Part shown: positions 21,309 to 32,085 of the stretch, piece after piece
How positions within the stretch are numbered: the stretch's first letter is position 1
How the letters are laid out: each line of letters begins with the position of its first letter
Source of the DNA: Glycine soja
Taxonomy: Eukaryota > Streptophyta > Magnoliopsida > Fabales > Fabaceae
Assembly (NCBI RefSeq): GCF_004193775.1
Contig: NC_041006.1
Span: 23,380,120-23,444,119 of the forward strand
Length of the DNA: 64,000 nucleotides
Direction of reading: 5' to 3'
Translations under genes and position numbers: made by a program
The notes under the pieces: generated by a model
What the model was told of the DNA's origin: nothing
Databases searched by the model: none
What the model saw: the letters and a program-made list of their open reading frames with translations, nothing else

Positions 21309-21779
21309 ATCTCCCCCTTTTTGATGATGACAATACAATAACTGAAATCAAGATTCAAGCAAGCAACAAACAATTGTATATAGATAAAATGTGTGTATAC
21401 TCCCCCTATATTTCGGAATTTATGATCACTTGATTTCTAAGGTTGTTAAGCTTTTTCTACAACCAACCTTTTCTCCCCCTTTGGCAACATCAAAAAGCCA
21501 AAGAACTAGGGAATCAACACAGATATAACAATGGAGTAGAAAGATATAAAGATCAGAGTATAAAGCATAACCATCCAAACTCACAAACACGAAATAATCA
21601 ATCCAGAATCCAAATAACTCAAAATGTCAACAACCACACAATGTCAAAGCAGAAAAAGTCTGAAATCTTAATACCACAAGATAAATAAGCAAAGTACTTA
21701 ACGTAATAATTAAAACTCTAAGAAACGTAACCAGCCAAAATACACGGCTTATTAAAGACTTATAATCAGAAACTAAAAT
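21309..21779 (-). other. Copia 3' untranslated region with polypurine tracts, internal region 2
   Basis: Same layout as 13803-14273: a purine tract directly beside the LTR (21309-21322) and further GGGGGAG-type tracts near 21400 and 21475. No gene was seen. Confidence 0.7.
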
Positions 21780-22916
21780 CTAAGAAGACGGTGGTTGTGG
21801 TGGAAGATCGAAACTCTGACGAATGTATCCGACATCCTCTTCAAGCTGTGTGAGGCGAATGTCCATACCGGCAAAGCGTGTATCTAACGAGTCGAAGCGG
21901 TCACCAACATAAGAACGAAGACCCCGTAGTTCGGAGAGGACTTCATTCATGAGTGCGGAATCTTCACGTTGAGGAGGAGGTGAAGGAGTACGTTCATCTT
22001 GAGGAGAGAGTGCATCCTTCTTCAGCCATTGACCATTCCGATCTTTACGGTATCCAAAGGAGGTCACTGCACCAGCACCAATTGCAAAGGAACGCTTGAC
22101 TTGAACAAAGGGTTCATCATCAAGCGGAATTTGAAAATGACGCAAAAACAGAGTAATCAAATGTGGATAAGGGAGAGGTGCATTAGCCCATAATGCCTTA
22201 TGCATTCGGTATCGAACCAAATGGGCCCAGTCGATCTGACGACCGGTAAGAAAAGCCCACATAAGAATCAAATCCTCCTCAGAGGCTTGTGCTAAATTTG
22301 AAGATCGAGGAAGCAAAATCCTAACAATTATATAGTGCATGATGCGATTATCAAATGTTAATGACCCGGCCAGCAATCTACCGGTCATTTCAGCTTGATC
22401 ATTGCAGACCATGCGACGAGCATCATGACTCGAATAATCAAATTTCCAGTCATCAACAATGGTGCCCTCAAAAGGTGCACCTTGATTGGGTAAATGAGTC
22501 AAAGAAAAGAACAGTGACTGATCAATGACCATAGAAATACCATGCACCTCAGAAATAATAATGTCATCCTGAATTTTTAAATTGCAGTAGAAGACCTTTA
22601 CAAGTTCAGGATAATATGGCAATTTTAATGACATGAAATCAACAAGACCAGAATTTTGAAACACTTGATAGCAATCAAACGTTTCATCATTAAAGAATTC
22701 TACGTCTAGGTACTTAGGGTCTAAGATTATTCTAGAAGAAAACTGAGAAAGGTACCATAGACGCTGATCATCGGATGAAAACAATGTTGATGATCCTGGA
22801 GATGACAAAGAAGGATGAATAGGAGCTGTGGGTGCTCCGGATGGGCCGTGGCGGCGATGGGCAGCAGCAGCAGTAGTGGAGGATGATCCCTTTCTCTTCT
22901 TCGATGGCTCTTCCAT
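21780..22916 (-). CDS. Third ORF of the copia element, copy 2 (378 aa, intact)
   Basis: ATG at 22916 (MEEPSKKRKGSS). It has exactly the same length as copy 1, with about 18 amino-acid differences (roughly 95 percent identity by eye) and no stop or indel. It keeps the basic N-terminal KKRK, the central globular region, and the C-terminal coiled coil (LRGLRSYVGDRFDSLDTRFA) with a Pro-rich end. The gag-pol of the same internal region is broken, so this and copy 1 are the only full-length frames of the array. Its own TATA box is at 23096-23105. Confidence 0.85.
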   Translation of the reverse strand: MEEPSKKRKGSSSTTAAAAHRRHGPSGAPTAPIHPSLSSPGSSTLFSSDDQRLWYLSQFSSRIILDPKYLDVEFFNDETFDCYQVFQNSGLVDFMSLKLPYYPELVKVFYCNLKIQDDIIISEVHGISMVIDQSLFFSLTHLPNQGAPFEGTIVDDWKFDYSSHDARRMVCNDQAEMTGRLLAGSLTFDNRIMHYIIVRILLPRSSNLAQASEEDLILMWAFLTGRQIDWAHLVRYRMHKALWANAPLPYPHLITLFLRHFQIPLDDEPFVQVKRSFAIGAGAVTSFGYRKDRNGQWLKKDALSPQDERTPSPPPQREDSALMNEVLSELRGLRSYVGDRFDSLDTRFAGMDIRLTQLEEDVGYIRQSFDLPPQPPSS

Positions 22917-23095
22917 TTGATGAAGTTTTTGTGGATTTTGATCGGTGGAAGTGAAAGAGGAGTGAAAAAGAGGAAGATTGGGCTTTACGGGACGTGATTT
23001 GGTGAAGAATTGAGTGAGATTCGAAGATTTGAAGTTTTAGGTATGGAGGAAACGTGGAGGAGGCTTTGGCTGCGCAGCAGCTCTGATTTCGTGAG

Positions 23096-23248
23096 TATTT
23101 ATAGAAGAGGACGTATTGTAATCGATTATAGGGATTGGTAATCGATTACAGGACCAATAAGCCTACTGGTAATCGATTACAGGACGTTGTAATCGATTAC
23201 AGGCTGCCTGTTCATGTGTAATCGATTACACTGGATGGTAATCGATTA
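23096..23248 (-). promoter_or_regulatory. Internal promoter of third ORF copy 2: TATA box and six palindromes
   Basis: Minus-strand TCTATAAATA at 23105-23096. TAATCGATTA begins at 23119, 23139, 23170, 23190, 23219 and 23239, three pairs each spaced exactly 20 bp. The whole block is conserved with copy 1. 23249-23481 holds only AT-rich sequence with a short TCAA repeat near 23460. Confidence 0.65.
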
Positions 23249-23481
23249 CCAGAGCCTATCCTAGGCTAGTTTAGGATATCTTAAAAGAATATCTATGTTT
23301 ATGCTAAAAACACATCCAATATGATTAATTATCACTACTAATGCACTTAATTCAATCATTCAATTATTATATACACAAGAAATCATAAATTCTATCATAA
23401 TAACAAGAATTCAAACAAGATCAAACAAAATAATCTACAAACAATAAATAAGAGTAAATCAATCAATCAATCAATCAATCC

Positions 23482-25641
23482 CTATTTTTCTAAATCTCTT
23501 ACATCTATGAGACCTAATTCTCTTCTAATAGAGAAGAACACTTCCTTGGGGAGAGGTTTTGTGAAAATATCAGCAAGTTGATTCTTAGTATCAACAAACT
23601 CTAATACACAATCTCCCTTTAGGACATGATCTCTAAGAAAGTGGTGTCTAATCTCTATATGTTTAGTTCTAGAGTGTTGAACTGGGTTTTTGGATAGATT
23701 TATGGCACTAGTATTATCACACTTAATAGGTATGCGATCAAGAATTATGCCATAGTCAGATAATTGTTGCTTCATCCATAAAATCCGTGCACAACAACTA
23801 CCGGCAGAGATATACTCCGTTTCAGCAGTAGATAAAGCAACACTATTTTGCTTCTTACTATGCCATGAGACAAGATCCGATCCAATGAATTGACAAGTTC
23901 CACTTGTACTTTTTCTATCAGTTTTAGATCCGGCAAAATCAGAATCAGAATATCCTATTAAGTTACATGTTGAATTCTTAGGATACCATAATCCTAAATT
24001 GATTGTTCCTAATAGATATCTCATGATTCTCTTTATTGCACTTAAATGTGATTGTTTGGGGTTGGATTGAAACCTAGCACACATACATACACTAAACATA
24101 ATATCAGGTCTACTAGCAGATAAATAAAGAAGAGATCCGATCATACCTCGATATTGTTTTATGTCTATAGACTGACCAGATTCATCTTTATCTAAGTAAC
24201 AACTAGTGCTCATCCGTGTAGACATGTGTTTTGCACTATCCATCCCAAATCTTTTGATCAATTCCTTGTAGTACTTGGATTGATTGATGAATATACCTTC
24301 TTGAGTTTGCTTGATTTGTAATCCCAGAAAGTACTTTAGTTCTCCCATCATTGACATTTCAAATTCACTTTGCATATCAAGGGAAAACTCCTTGCACAAT
24401 GAATCATTAGTGGATCCAAAAATTAGATCATCAACTTATATTTGAACCAACAAAATATCATTATGCTTTCTCTTTATGAACAATGTGGTATCCACTTTAC
24501 CTCTAGAGAATTCTTTTTCTAGAAGAAAATTGCTTAAGCGTTCATACCATGCCCTAGGGGCTTGTTTCAAACCATAAAGAGCCTTTTGTAATTTATAAAC
24601 ATGGTTTGGTTTATTAGGAATTTCAAAACCAGGGGGTTGTTCATCATATACTTCTTCTTGAATTAAACCATTTAGAAAGGCACTCTTAACATCCATTTGA
24701 TAAAGTTTAAAATCCATTATGGATGCATATGCCAAAAGCATTCTAATGGCTTCTAATCTTGCAATAGGAGCATATATTTCTTCATAGTCTATTCCTTTTT
24801 CTTGATTATGCCCTTTTGCTACTAACCTGGCTTTATTTCTAATAATTATACCATGTTCATCTAATTTATTTCTAAAAACCCATTTTGTTCCTATGACAGG
24901 ATAATTTTCAGGTTTTTCTACTAATTTCCACACATTGTTTCTTTCAAATTGGTTCAGTTCTTCTTGCATGGCAATGATCCAGTTATCATCTACTATGGCT
25001 TCTTTTATATTTTTAGGTTCAATCAAAGATACAAAAGCCATATTATTGCATAAATCTTTAAGAGAATGTCTAGTTGTTACCCCTTTTGAGATATCACCAA
25101 TAATGTTGTCGAGGGGATGATCTCTTGAAGCTTTCCATTCTCTTGGAAGTTCATCATTGGATTTGACTTCTTCTGGAGGATCTTCATTGTTTCCTTTATC
25201 ATTTCCTTTGGAATCTTGTTCATCAATATTCATATGTTCTAAAGAATCTGCAATATCATCTAGCATATTCTTTCTTGACAAGATAGCATTAGATTCATCA
25301 AAGGTAACATGAATGGATTCTTCGATATTCATAGTTCTTTTATTATATATCCTATATGCTTTGCTTTGTAATGAATATCCAAGAAAAATACCTTCATCAG
25401 ATTTTGCATCAAATTTTCCTAGATTATCTTTTCCATTATTGAGCACAAAGCATTTGCAACCAAAAACATGTAGATGAGAAATATTAGGTTTTCTACCATT
25501 AAATAACTCATATGGGGTTTTCTTTAAAATAGGTCTTATTAAGGCCCTATTCATGATGTAACATGCAGTATTGACCGCTTCAGCCCAAAAATACTTTGGA
25601 AGAGAAGTATCATTTAATAAAGTTCTAGCAATTTCTTCCAA
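23482..25641 (-). pseudogene. Copia pol, copy 2: integrase C-terminus, reverse transcriptase, RNase H
   Basis: Two open stretches, 25641-24436 and 24399-23482, belong to one frame separated by a stop. The first holds the integrase end ([24 protein letters not shown], [16 protein letters not shown]) and RT up to ILLVQI. The next codon, the Tyr of YVDD, is TAA, followed by VDDLIFGS, so the polymerase is cut at its active site. The second holds the RT thumb, connection and RNase H (GYSDSDFAGSKTDRKSTSG, ADIFTKPL). It is very similar to copy 1, but the inactivating mutations are at different sites. Confidence 0.9.
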
Positions 25642-26555
25642 TGACCTATTTTCCTCTCAACAACTCCATTTTGTTGAGGGGTTCTAGGTGCAGAAAAATT
25701 GTGTTCAATACCATGTTCATCACAGAATAATTCAAAATCTTTGTTTTCAAATTCACCCCCATGATCACTTCTAATGGATGCAATCTTAAGATTTTTCTTG
25801 TTTTGTATGACTTTAGCTAGTTTTCTAAATGCTTGGAATGAATCACTTTTATGTGTAATAAATAATGTCCAAGTATATCTAGAGAAATCATCAACTATAA
25901 CTAGAGCATAGTAATTTCCTCCAAAACTCATGGTTCTAGATGGACCAAATAAATCCATATGCAATAATTGTAAGGGTTGAGTGGTTGAAACAACATTTTT
26001 AGGTTTGAATGAGACTCTTGTTTGTTTGCCCTTTTGACATGCATCACATAGTTTATCTTTTTCAAATTTCAATTTAGGCAAACCAACTACTAAATCTTTT
26101 GAAATTAATTTATTCAAGTGATTCATGTTTATGTGAGCAATTCTTTTATGCCATAACCATGGATCATCATGTTTGCTAAGAAAGCAATGATTGTTTTCTA
26201 GTTTTATGCTTAAGTCTATCATGTAAACATTATTGACTCTATGTCCTACATGCTTTATATTAATGTCATGCTTATGTTCTATAAGACATTTCTGAGAATC
26301 AAATGATACTAGATAGCCTTTGTCGCATAATTGACTAACACTAAGCAGGCTGTGCTTAAGGCCTTCAACAAGTAGAACATTTCCAATGGAGTTTGAAGAA
26401 TTTGTACCTATTTTACCCACTCCAAGGATTCTACCTTTGTTGTTGTCACCATATGTTACATGCCCGCTTTTCTTTGGAGAGATGTGTGTAAAATTTGATG
26501 CATCTCCAGTCATATGTTTTGAGCATCCGCTATCTATGTACCACTTCTTTCTCAA
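25614..26555 (-). pseudogene. Copia protease and integrase core, copy 2
   Basis: The open stretch starts just after a frame break at the gag border. It has [14 protein letters not shown] (protease D-S-G), zinc ligands HKRIAH and CDACQKGK, and the integrase core with HMDLFGP, RSDHGGEFEN and NGVVERK, so all three DDE residues are kept. A frameshift near 25650 (a lost base where copy 1 reads VVERKNRSLEE) ends the frame. The integrase active site is intact here where copy 1 has lost its second Asp. Confidence 0.88.
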
Positions 26556-28303
26556 AGATACCTACATAATCTAGTTTTTGACTTAGGTACCCAAACTTTA
26601 TTGGGTCCTTGCATGTTAGTATAAACTGAGGATTCTTTTGGAACCCATATCATTTTAATGTTACTGTAATTTTTCTTGAAGTAGCAAGTTGATATGCCAT
26701 GTCCTCTTCTTCCACAGTAAAAACAAATGATAGAATTAGAATTACATTTTTGTGTGGAAGTGGAAAAGTTTTTATGAAAATTTTGTTGTTTTTCAGATTT
26801 ATACCCTAGTCCATTTTTATTAGACACAAATCTTTGTTTACTTAATATAACATCTAAATTATTTTTACTATATGAAAATTTTGCAAGTGAATTTTTCAAC
26901 TCTTTAATTTCTTTTACATATTTATCACAACAACTACAAGAATCTAATATTTTCTTGTCAAAAATAGTGGAGATATTAACTTTTTCATTTGTTTTAGAAA
27001 TTGAGACTTCATTTCTAAGAAGATCTAATTCTTTGTTTAATTTCGAAATTTCATTTTCTAAATTTGAAATTGTTTTCTTTGAAGATGAAACTAATTTTGC
27101 AAGTTTAATTTACTCTTTATGCAGATCAGCAAATGCATCTTGCAATTCATCAAAAGAAATAGATAAGATATTTGAAGATGTTACCTCTTCATCACTTTCG
27201 TAACTTTTAGCCATAAGGCAGAGATTTATCTCTTCATTTTCAGAATCTTCAGAAGATTCCATATCATTTTCATCCCATGTGATGTATGCTTTCTTCAGTT
27301 TCTTTTCACTATGATTTTTCTTTTCAGATTTTTCCATCTTTTTCTTGAAGATGGGACAATCAACCCTCAGATGTCCAGGTTGATTGCATTCAAAGCATTT
27401 TAGAGTAGAGGATGAATTTTCTGTCCTTCTCTTTGATTTAAAATTGGGTCGCCTTTGATTTCCTCTTACTTTAAGAAACTTGTTGAATCTTCTTACAAAA
27501 AAACTTAGATCATCATCATCATCTGGATCATTATCCTGATCACTTTCTTCTTGAATTGAGGATGATGCTTTAAGAGCAATTCCTTTCTTTTTCTTGTCAT
27601 TTTCTTCATGTTGATGTAATCTCAATAGTTCCATCTCGTGTTCCTGCAACTTTCCAAATAAAGTGGCAAGGGACATATTAGACAAATCTCTTGACTCAGT
27701 AATGGCCGTTACTTTGGATTGCCATTCTCTACTTAAACATCTTAACACCTTGTTTATGAGATCCTCATTTTGAAATTCTTTGCCTAAGGCTGCTAGATGA
27801 TTTACTATATGTGTAAATCTCTTTTGCATGCTTTGAATATTTTCATTTGCATTCATTCTAAACAATTCATAATCATGAGTTAGTGCATTTATCCTAGATC
27901 TTTTAACATCTGTAGTTCCTTCATGTGTTAATCGAAGAGTGTCCCACATTTCCTTAGCACTCTTACAATTTGAAACCCTAAAATATTCATCCATTCCCAG
28001 GGCAGATGTTATTATGTTTTTGGCTTTTAAGTTGTATTGTACTCGTTTTCTATCCTCTTCATACCATCTATCTCTAGGTTTTTCTATAGTTATGCTTTCA
28101 CTTGATGAACTACCATCTATTGAAACTCTTTCTACTGTGGTGGGTATATAAGGCCCTATTTCTATGGCTTCCCAAATATTTAGATCTATTGCCTCAATAA
28201 AAATTTGCATTCGGGTTTTCCAGTAGTGGTAACCTTCTCCATTAAAGATTGGAGGTCTATTGATAGAATTCCCTTCTGGAAATAAGGAATTTGCTGAGGC
28301 CAT
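26552..28303 (-). pseudogene. Copia gag, copy 2, with second zinc-knuckle region
   Basis: ATG at 28303. The N-terminal gag domain and first knuckle (CFECNQPGHLRVDC) run open to 27110, where a stop falls in a coiled-coil segment. The following part (26899-26552) holds a second knuckle, CFYCGRRGHGISTC, and a Trp/Lys-rich tail, ending in a stop before protease. Copy 1 lacks 623 bp of this region. A long gag with two knuckles fits the Sirevirus lineage. At least two stops separate gag from protease, so no polyprotein can form. Confidence 0.86.
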
Positions 28304-28341
28304 CTTTTTCTTGAAGCTTCTAAACTTTATACAAGAATGAA

Positions 28342-28353
28342 GCTCTGATACCA
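28342..28353 (-). promoter_or_regulatory. Copia primer binding site, internal region 2
   Basis: Minus strand TGGTATCAGAGC, two bases inside LTR 3 at 28356, identical to the site at 20207. Confidence 0.93.
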
Positions 28354-28355
28354 CT

Positions 28356-29422
28356 TGTTAGACAAGTGGCCTCAGATATCTTAAGAGGGGGGGGGGTTGA
28401 ATTAAGATATTCCAAACTACTTCCCCAATTAAAAATCTATTTCACTTTTTATTCTAGTTATAAATTCCCTTAATAATGAACTTCTTAAATATTGATTCAA
28501 ATAAAACAATTTGAATATGAATATAAAGCAATAATAAACAAAGGAGATTAAGGGAAGAGAAAGTGCAAACTCAGATTTATACTGGTTCGGCCACACCCTT
28601 GTGCCTACGTCCAGTCCCCAAGCAACCCGCTTGAGAGTTCCACTATCTTGTAAATTCCTTTTACAAGTTCTAAACACACAAGGACAATCCTTCCTTTGTG
28701 TTTAGAATTCCTTTACAACAAGAGACCCACGGTCTCTTAATCCCTTAGAGAATGAGGAGAAGAAGAAGAATGAATCTCTCTAGAAAGAGATAGATTTTAC
28801 AGATTGAGCACTCAAATAATTCCTTAATGAATTGCAATTGAATTGGCCAAGGAATTTTTAAGAGGATAAAATGATTTTTGCTCTTTGAGAGGATAAACAC
28901 TTGTTGTTCTGAAAAACTCTGAGCAAATTTTTGTTATAAGTCACATATATATAGACCAATGGTAGTCATAAATAAAGCCTTTGAAAAGTTGTGACTTGTC
29001 TGGTAATCGATTACAGGAATTGTGTAATCGATTACAACTTTTAAAATTTGAATTAAGACGTTTATTAACTGCTGGTAATCGATTACCAAAATTGTGTAAT
29101 CGATTACACAGTCTAAAATTTCGAATTCAAATTTTAGTAGCTGTTATAAAACATATTTGGCCACTGGTAATCGATTACATCCTCTGGTAATCGATTACCA
29201 GAGAATAAATTCTTTGAAAAACATTTTTTAATTTAAATTACTTGGCCAAACCTTTGCTAATTCAATTAGGAATTCCCTTCCTAATATACAAGTGATCATC
29301 TTGATGTTGTGACTTGTAATCTTGAAGTATTGTCTTGAATTTAATCTTGAAAAGCCCATTTACATCAATTGCATCATATCATCATGATCATCATCAAAAC
29401 ATCAAAGGCAATTGCATCTACA
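28356..29422 (-). repeat. Copia LTR 3 (5' LTR of internal region 2), 1067 bp
   Basis: It starts TGTTAGACAAG and ends GCATCTACA in plus order, followed by the GTAAA duplication at 29423-29427. It carries the same marker bases as the partial LTR at 12421 and lacks ~25 bp present in LTRs 1 and 2 just before the palindromes. It is thus the true outer right end. Confidence 0.92.
28946..29197 (-). promoter_or_regulatory. Copia LTR 3 promoter: TATA box and six palindromes
   Basis: TATATATA at 28946-28953. TAATCGATTA begins at 29004, 29025, 29076, 29097, 29168 and 29188 (spacing 21, 21, 20). The 25-bp deletion between TATA and palindromes shifts the cluster closer without changing pair spacing. Confidence 0.68.
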
Positions 29423-30028
29423 GTAAAGCTGTGGTTCAGTAAATAAGTGTCTTTGGATGAAAGTTTGGTGCATGGTATGGACAAGTATGCAAACTAAACT
29501 ATTCAAAAGCAAATCACGTGAGTAGTAGTGTGTGAAAACAGATAAAAAAATGTGTTGGTCTTCCTACTGGATGACTGATGTTATTAAGGATGTTCTCTGC
29601 CTAACAGCCTAACAATGTTCATGTGTTCTATGTTGTCTCCTAGACTACTAAACCCCGATGTCCCGTGCATGTTTAGCCTAATCCTAATCAAGCGTCATCC
29701 TCAGATTCCTCTTGTTGGACTAAACTTAACCAGAACCACATTAAGACATAACATAACAAAAACTAGGTTACCGTACCCCGATGTCTCGTGAAAATACGAT
29801 AAGCTAGCCCTGTTGTTAGTCGATGAATAAGACTAACTTTTGTGTATAAAACCTGTGTAAATTGTATCAAACTCCTCCAATCTATGGTTATTAGGTAGTG
29901 TTGTAATTACTTTTTGTTAAAGATAGGTAATAAATACTTAGTACTCCCATTTTGTGTATTTAATAATCATTTCCTCTCAATTTCAGGTTAATTAGGCAAG
30001 TTTGTGAAGTGTTGATTTTCATCTGCTT

Positions 30029-30277
30029 GCTAAGCCAATCTGCTGGCTTAGTGAGCCATCAGCTGAGCGCAACACTCCTTGGTTGAGCGCAAGGAAGAAT
30101 CTGAAAGAAGGATGAACTGTGCATTTGCGCTGAGCGAAAGGTCATCCCGCTAAGCGCACCGCTTTAGTCCATCCGTTGAGCGAGAAAAGCACGCGCTAAG
30201 CCGAAATCCACTAATGCGCGCTGAGCGGTCCATAGTCACGCTAAGTGTGCTAGCACAAACTAAGCCACCTATTTAAG
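30029..30277 (+). promoter_or_regulatory. Cluster of GCGCTNAGCGC-like motifs before a TATA-like box
   Basis: Variants of GCTGAGCGC or GCTAAGCGC occur near 30029, 30062, 30081, 30127, 30147, 30173, 30193, 30218, 30238 and 30259. TATTTAAG follows at 30270-30277. The full form is a palindrome around the central base. A promoter role is inferred from position. Confidence 0.5.
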
Positions 30278-30940
30278 CCTGAAATCAGATTTTGGACATG
30301 ATTTTGGCCATTTTCTCAAAGAGCTTCTGCATGTGAGAGATTCTAGAGAGAGAAGGGTCTGAATCCAAAGAGTTTTGAGAGATTTTGTTATGCGAAGACC
30401 TGCAGAGAACGAAGCTTGAAGAGGAAGTCGTCCTGAGAGCTTGAGATGAGTTTGTGAGTGATTGTGAGGTTCTAGAGGTGGAGGAGACATCCTCACCGCT
30501 TGTATTTCTTCAATCCTTCATTTTTTTCTCTTCCTTTGGTTTTATGTCCTTATAAAAATATATAATGAAAGATGCAATAATTTATAATTCCTTGTGAAAG
30601 AGCAAGAGTTAAAATCTTTAACTACCATATAAAATAATGATTTAAGTCGTTGTGAGCAGGAAAAATTGGAAGTTGTTAAATAATTACTGAATTGCCAAAC
30701 TAAGCTTGTATTTCTTGTTTGACTTGTAAAAATATGTTTTCTTATTTCTTTAATATGAGAATTTCTTAAATTGATATATTGCATGGATTTTCATTATATA
30801 TATGTTTGATTAGATTGTCCTTGCATTGTTTGTTTGTGTGTGACTACGATGATCGCGGCGTTCACAGGAGCAAATGGCAAGAACTTGACCTTTTCTTTCT
30901 GGAGCTATGCACTTTTATCTAGGGCTCTGAGCAAGGATGA

Positions 30941-31216
30941 ATGTTGCTTCCTGATGTGCAAACTTTTCATTATGATGGGTTACTTTTGATATGTTATGTT
31001 CCCAATGGTACTATTATGATTACCCATCCCCTTGATATTACTGTGATTTTTGACGAGATGATGCGTACTCTTGGATATACTCCCTATATGATTCCTCGAA
31101 GGACTAGTGATATTCGCGATTATAGGGGGCTGTTCCATGGACGAAAACGTGGTCGTGGCAATTTTGGTGGCCTTGTTGGCATTAGAGGGCCATCTATTCC
31201 TCTTTGTTGCCCTTAG
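30941..31216 (+). CDS. Small ORF of unknown nature (91 aa)
   Basis: ATG at 30941. It is hydrophobic in the middle and ends with an Arg/Gly-rich stretch, HGRKRGRGNFGGL. I do not recognise it. It lies in an LTR-like remnant, so it is most likely a degraded transposon or chance frame. No neighbour suggests a role. Downstream to 31614 nothing is seen but AT-rich sequence. Confidence 0.2.
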   Translation: MLLPDVQTFHYDGLLLICYVPNGTIMITHPLDITVIFDEMMRTLGYTPYMIPRRTSDIRDYRGLFHGRKRGRGNFGGLVGIRGPSIPLCCP

Positions 31217-31614
31217 TGGGCGATGACTCTATGTATTTTTTTTTGTTAGTAGGCCAGTGTTAGGAAGTGAATCTTTGTATTCCCTTCCCTTTTTGTTGTA
31301 TTATATATGGTAGAGGATACATTGATGACTGTATCGCACACACTCCACTTACTCTTTGAGATACTTTTTACTTCCTGGCATGTATATATATGTAGATAGG
31401 CATGAGGTAGATGTCATCTCGCCTAGTACTCTAAGGATATGTTTATATGTTATATAAAATAGGTTTATGCATGTTCAATTATCTATACTTTTGTGTTGTC
31501 ATTAATCACCATGACCCAAAAACATTAACTCACAATTTATTAATTAAATTAATTAAGAGTTTAATTGGAACTAAAATAAAGTAATAACTTTAGTAATGCA
31601 TCGAGGTGTTACAA

Positions 31615-31821
31615 CCATATCCCTCTTAAATGACCACATGCCTCTTGGATAAAATAACCATTAAAACCCAATCTTGGTAAAATACAATTAGCTGCAATTT
31701 TACATGCATAAGTTTCAAAGAGAAACAGTAGAGAAGTCTGATATTTCTTACTAATATATTTTATCAAATTAACAAAACCACAAGAACAAACCCCATGACA
31801 GTTGCAAACAAAAATATCCAT
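31615..31821 (-). pseudogene. LINE ORF2, start of the endonuclease domain
   Basis: ATG at 31821. The first residues MDIFVCNCHG fit the start of plant LINE endonucleases, where a Trp-Asn-Cys-Arg-Gly-type motif is usual, so the Trp and Arg appear replaced. Only ~69 codons remain before the foreign sequence at 31614. The endonuclease would nick the target for reverse transcription; this copy cannot. Confidence 0.65.
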
Positions 31822-31861
31822 AAAATATGATTGGGCCTTGGAAAGGCCATTTTGTACTAAA

Positions 31862-32080
31862 CTCCACCTAAAACAGGTTGCATTTCATGATAAACATCAT
31901 CATTTTCTATCTCCATATCCATATCAGTACTAACCTCATTCTCTTTTGGTACCAATTGATGAGGAACCACTTCTTCCTTTCTTCTTTGAACAAACTTCAA
32001 AGTTTCTTAATTTGGAAAATGTGATACAATATGCAGCATATTAGTTTGAATATTATTTCCACCAAAACCCATCTTTTGCC
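31862..32080 (-). pseudogene. LINE ORF1 C-terminal remnant
   Basis: A minus-strand frame with MGFGGNNIQTNMLH, then QRRKEEVVPHQL and an acidic stretch DMDMEIENDD, with stops near 32007 and 31865. Charge pattern and position directly before ORF2 identify it. The insert 32086-34377 separates it from the rest of ORF1. Confidence 0.55.
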
Positions 32081-32085
32081 GATTG

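Larger units (their letters stand above)
12421..29422 (-). mobile_element. Sirevirus-like Ty1/copia array: partial LTR, LTR, internal 1, LTR, internal 2, LTR
   Basis: Two near-identical internal regions (13803-20220 and 21309-28355), both minus strand, lie between LTRs starting at 12715, 20221 and 28356. An extra 294-bp LTR start lies at 12421. Each internal region has gag, protease, integrase, RT, RNase H and a third ORF, an initiator-Met-type PBS and a purine tract. The middle LTR serves both internal regions. Order (integrase before RT), tRNA-Met PBS, large gag and third ORF point to the Sirevirus lineage; the exact family name is not asserted. Confidence 0.88.
29423..31614 (+). repeat. 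Older LTR-retrotransposon remnant, right side of the copia target
   Basis: This continues the sequence broken at 12420. It holds no pol-like frame. A cluster of GCTNAGCG-type motifs lies at 30029-30266, followed by TATTTAAG, which looks like an LTR promoter. The far end reads GAGGTGTTACA at 31604-31614, an LTR-like end abutting LINE sequence. It may combine two families: the gypsy element of 9412-12327 would also be expected to end to the right of the array. The internal boundary could not be placed. Confidence 0.5.
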
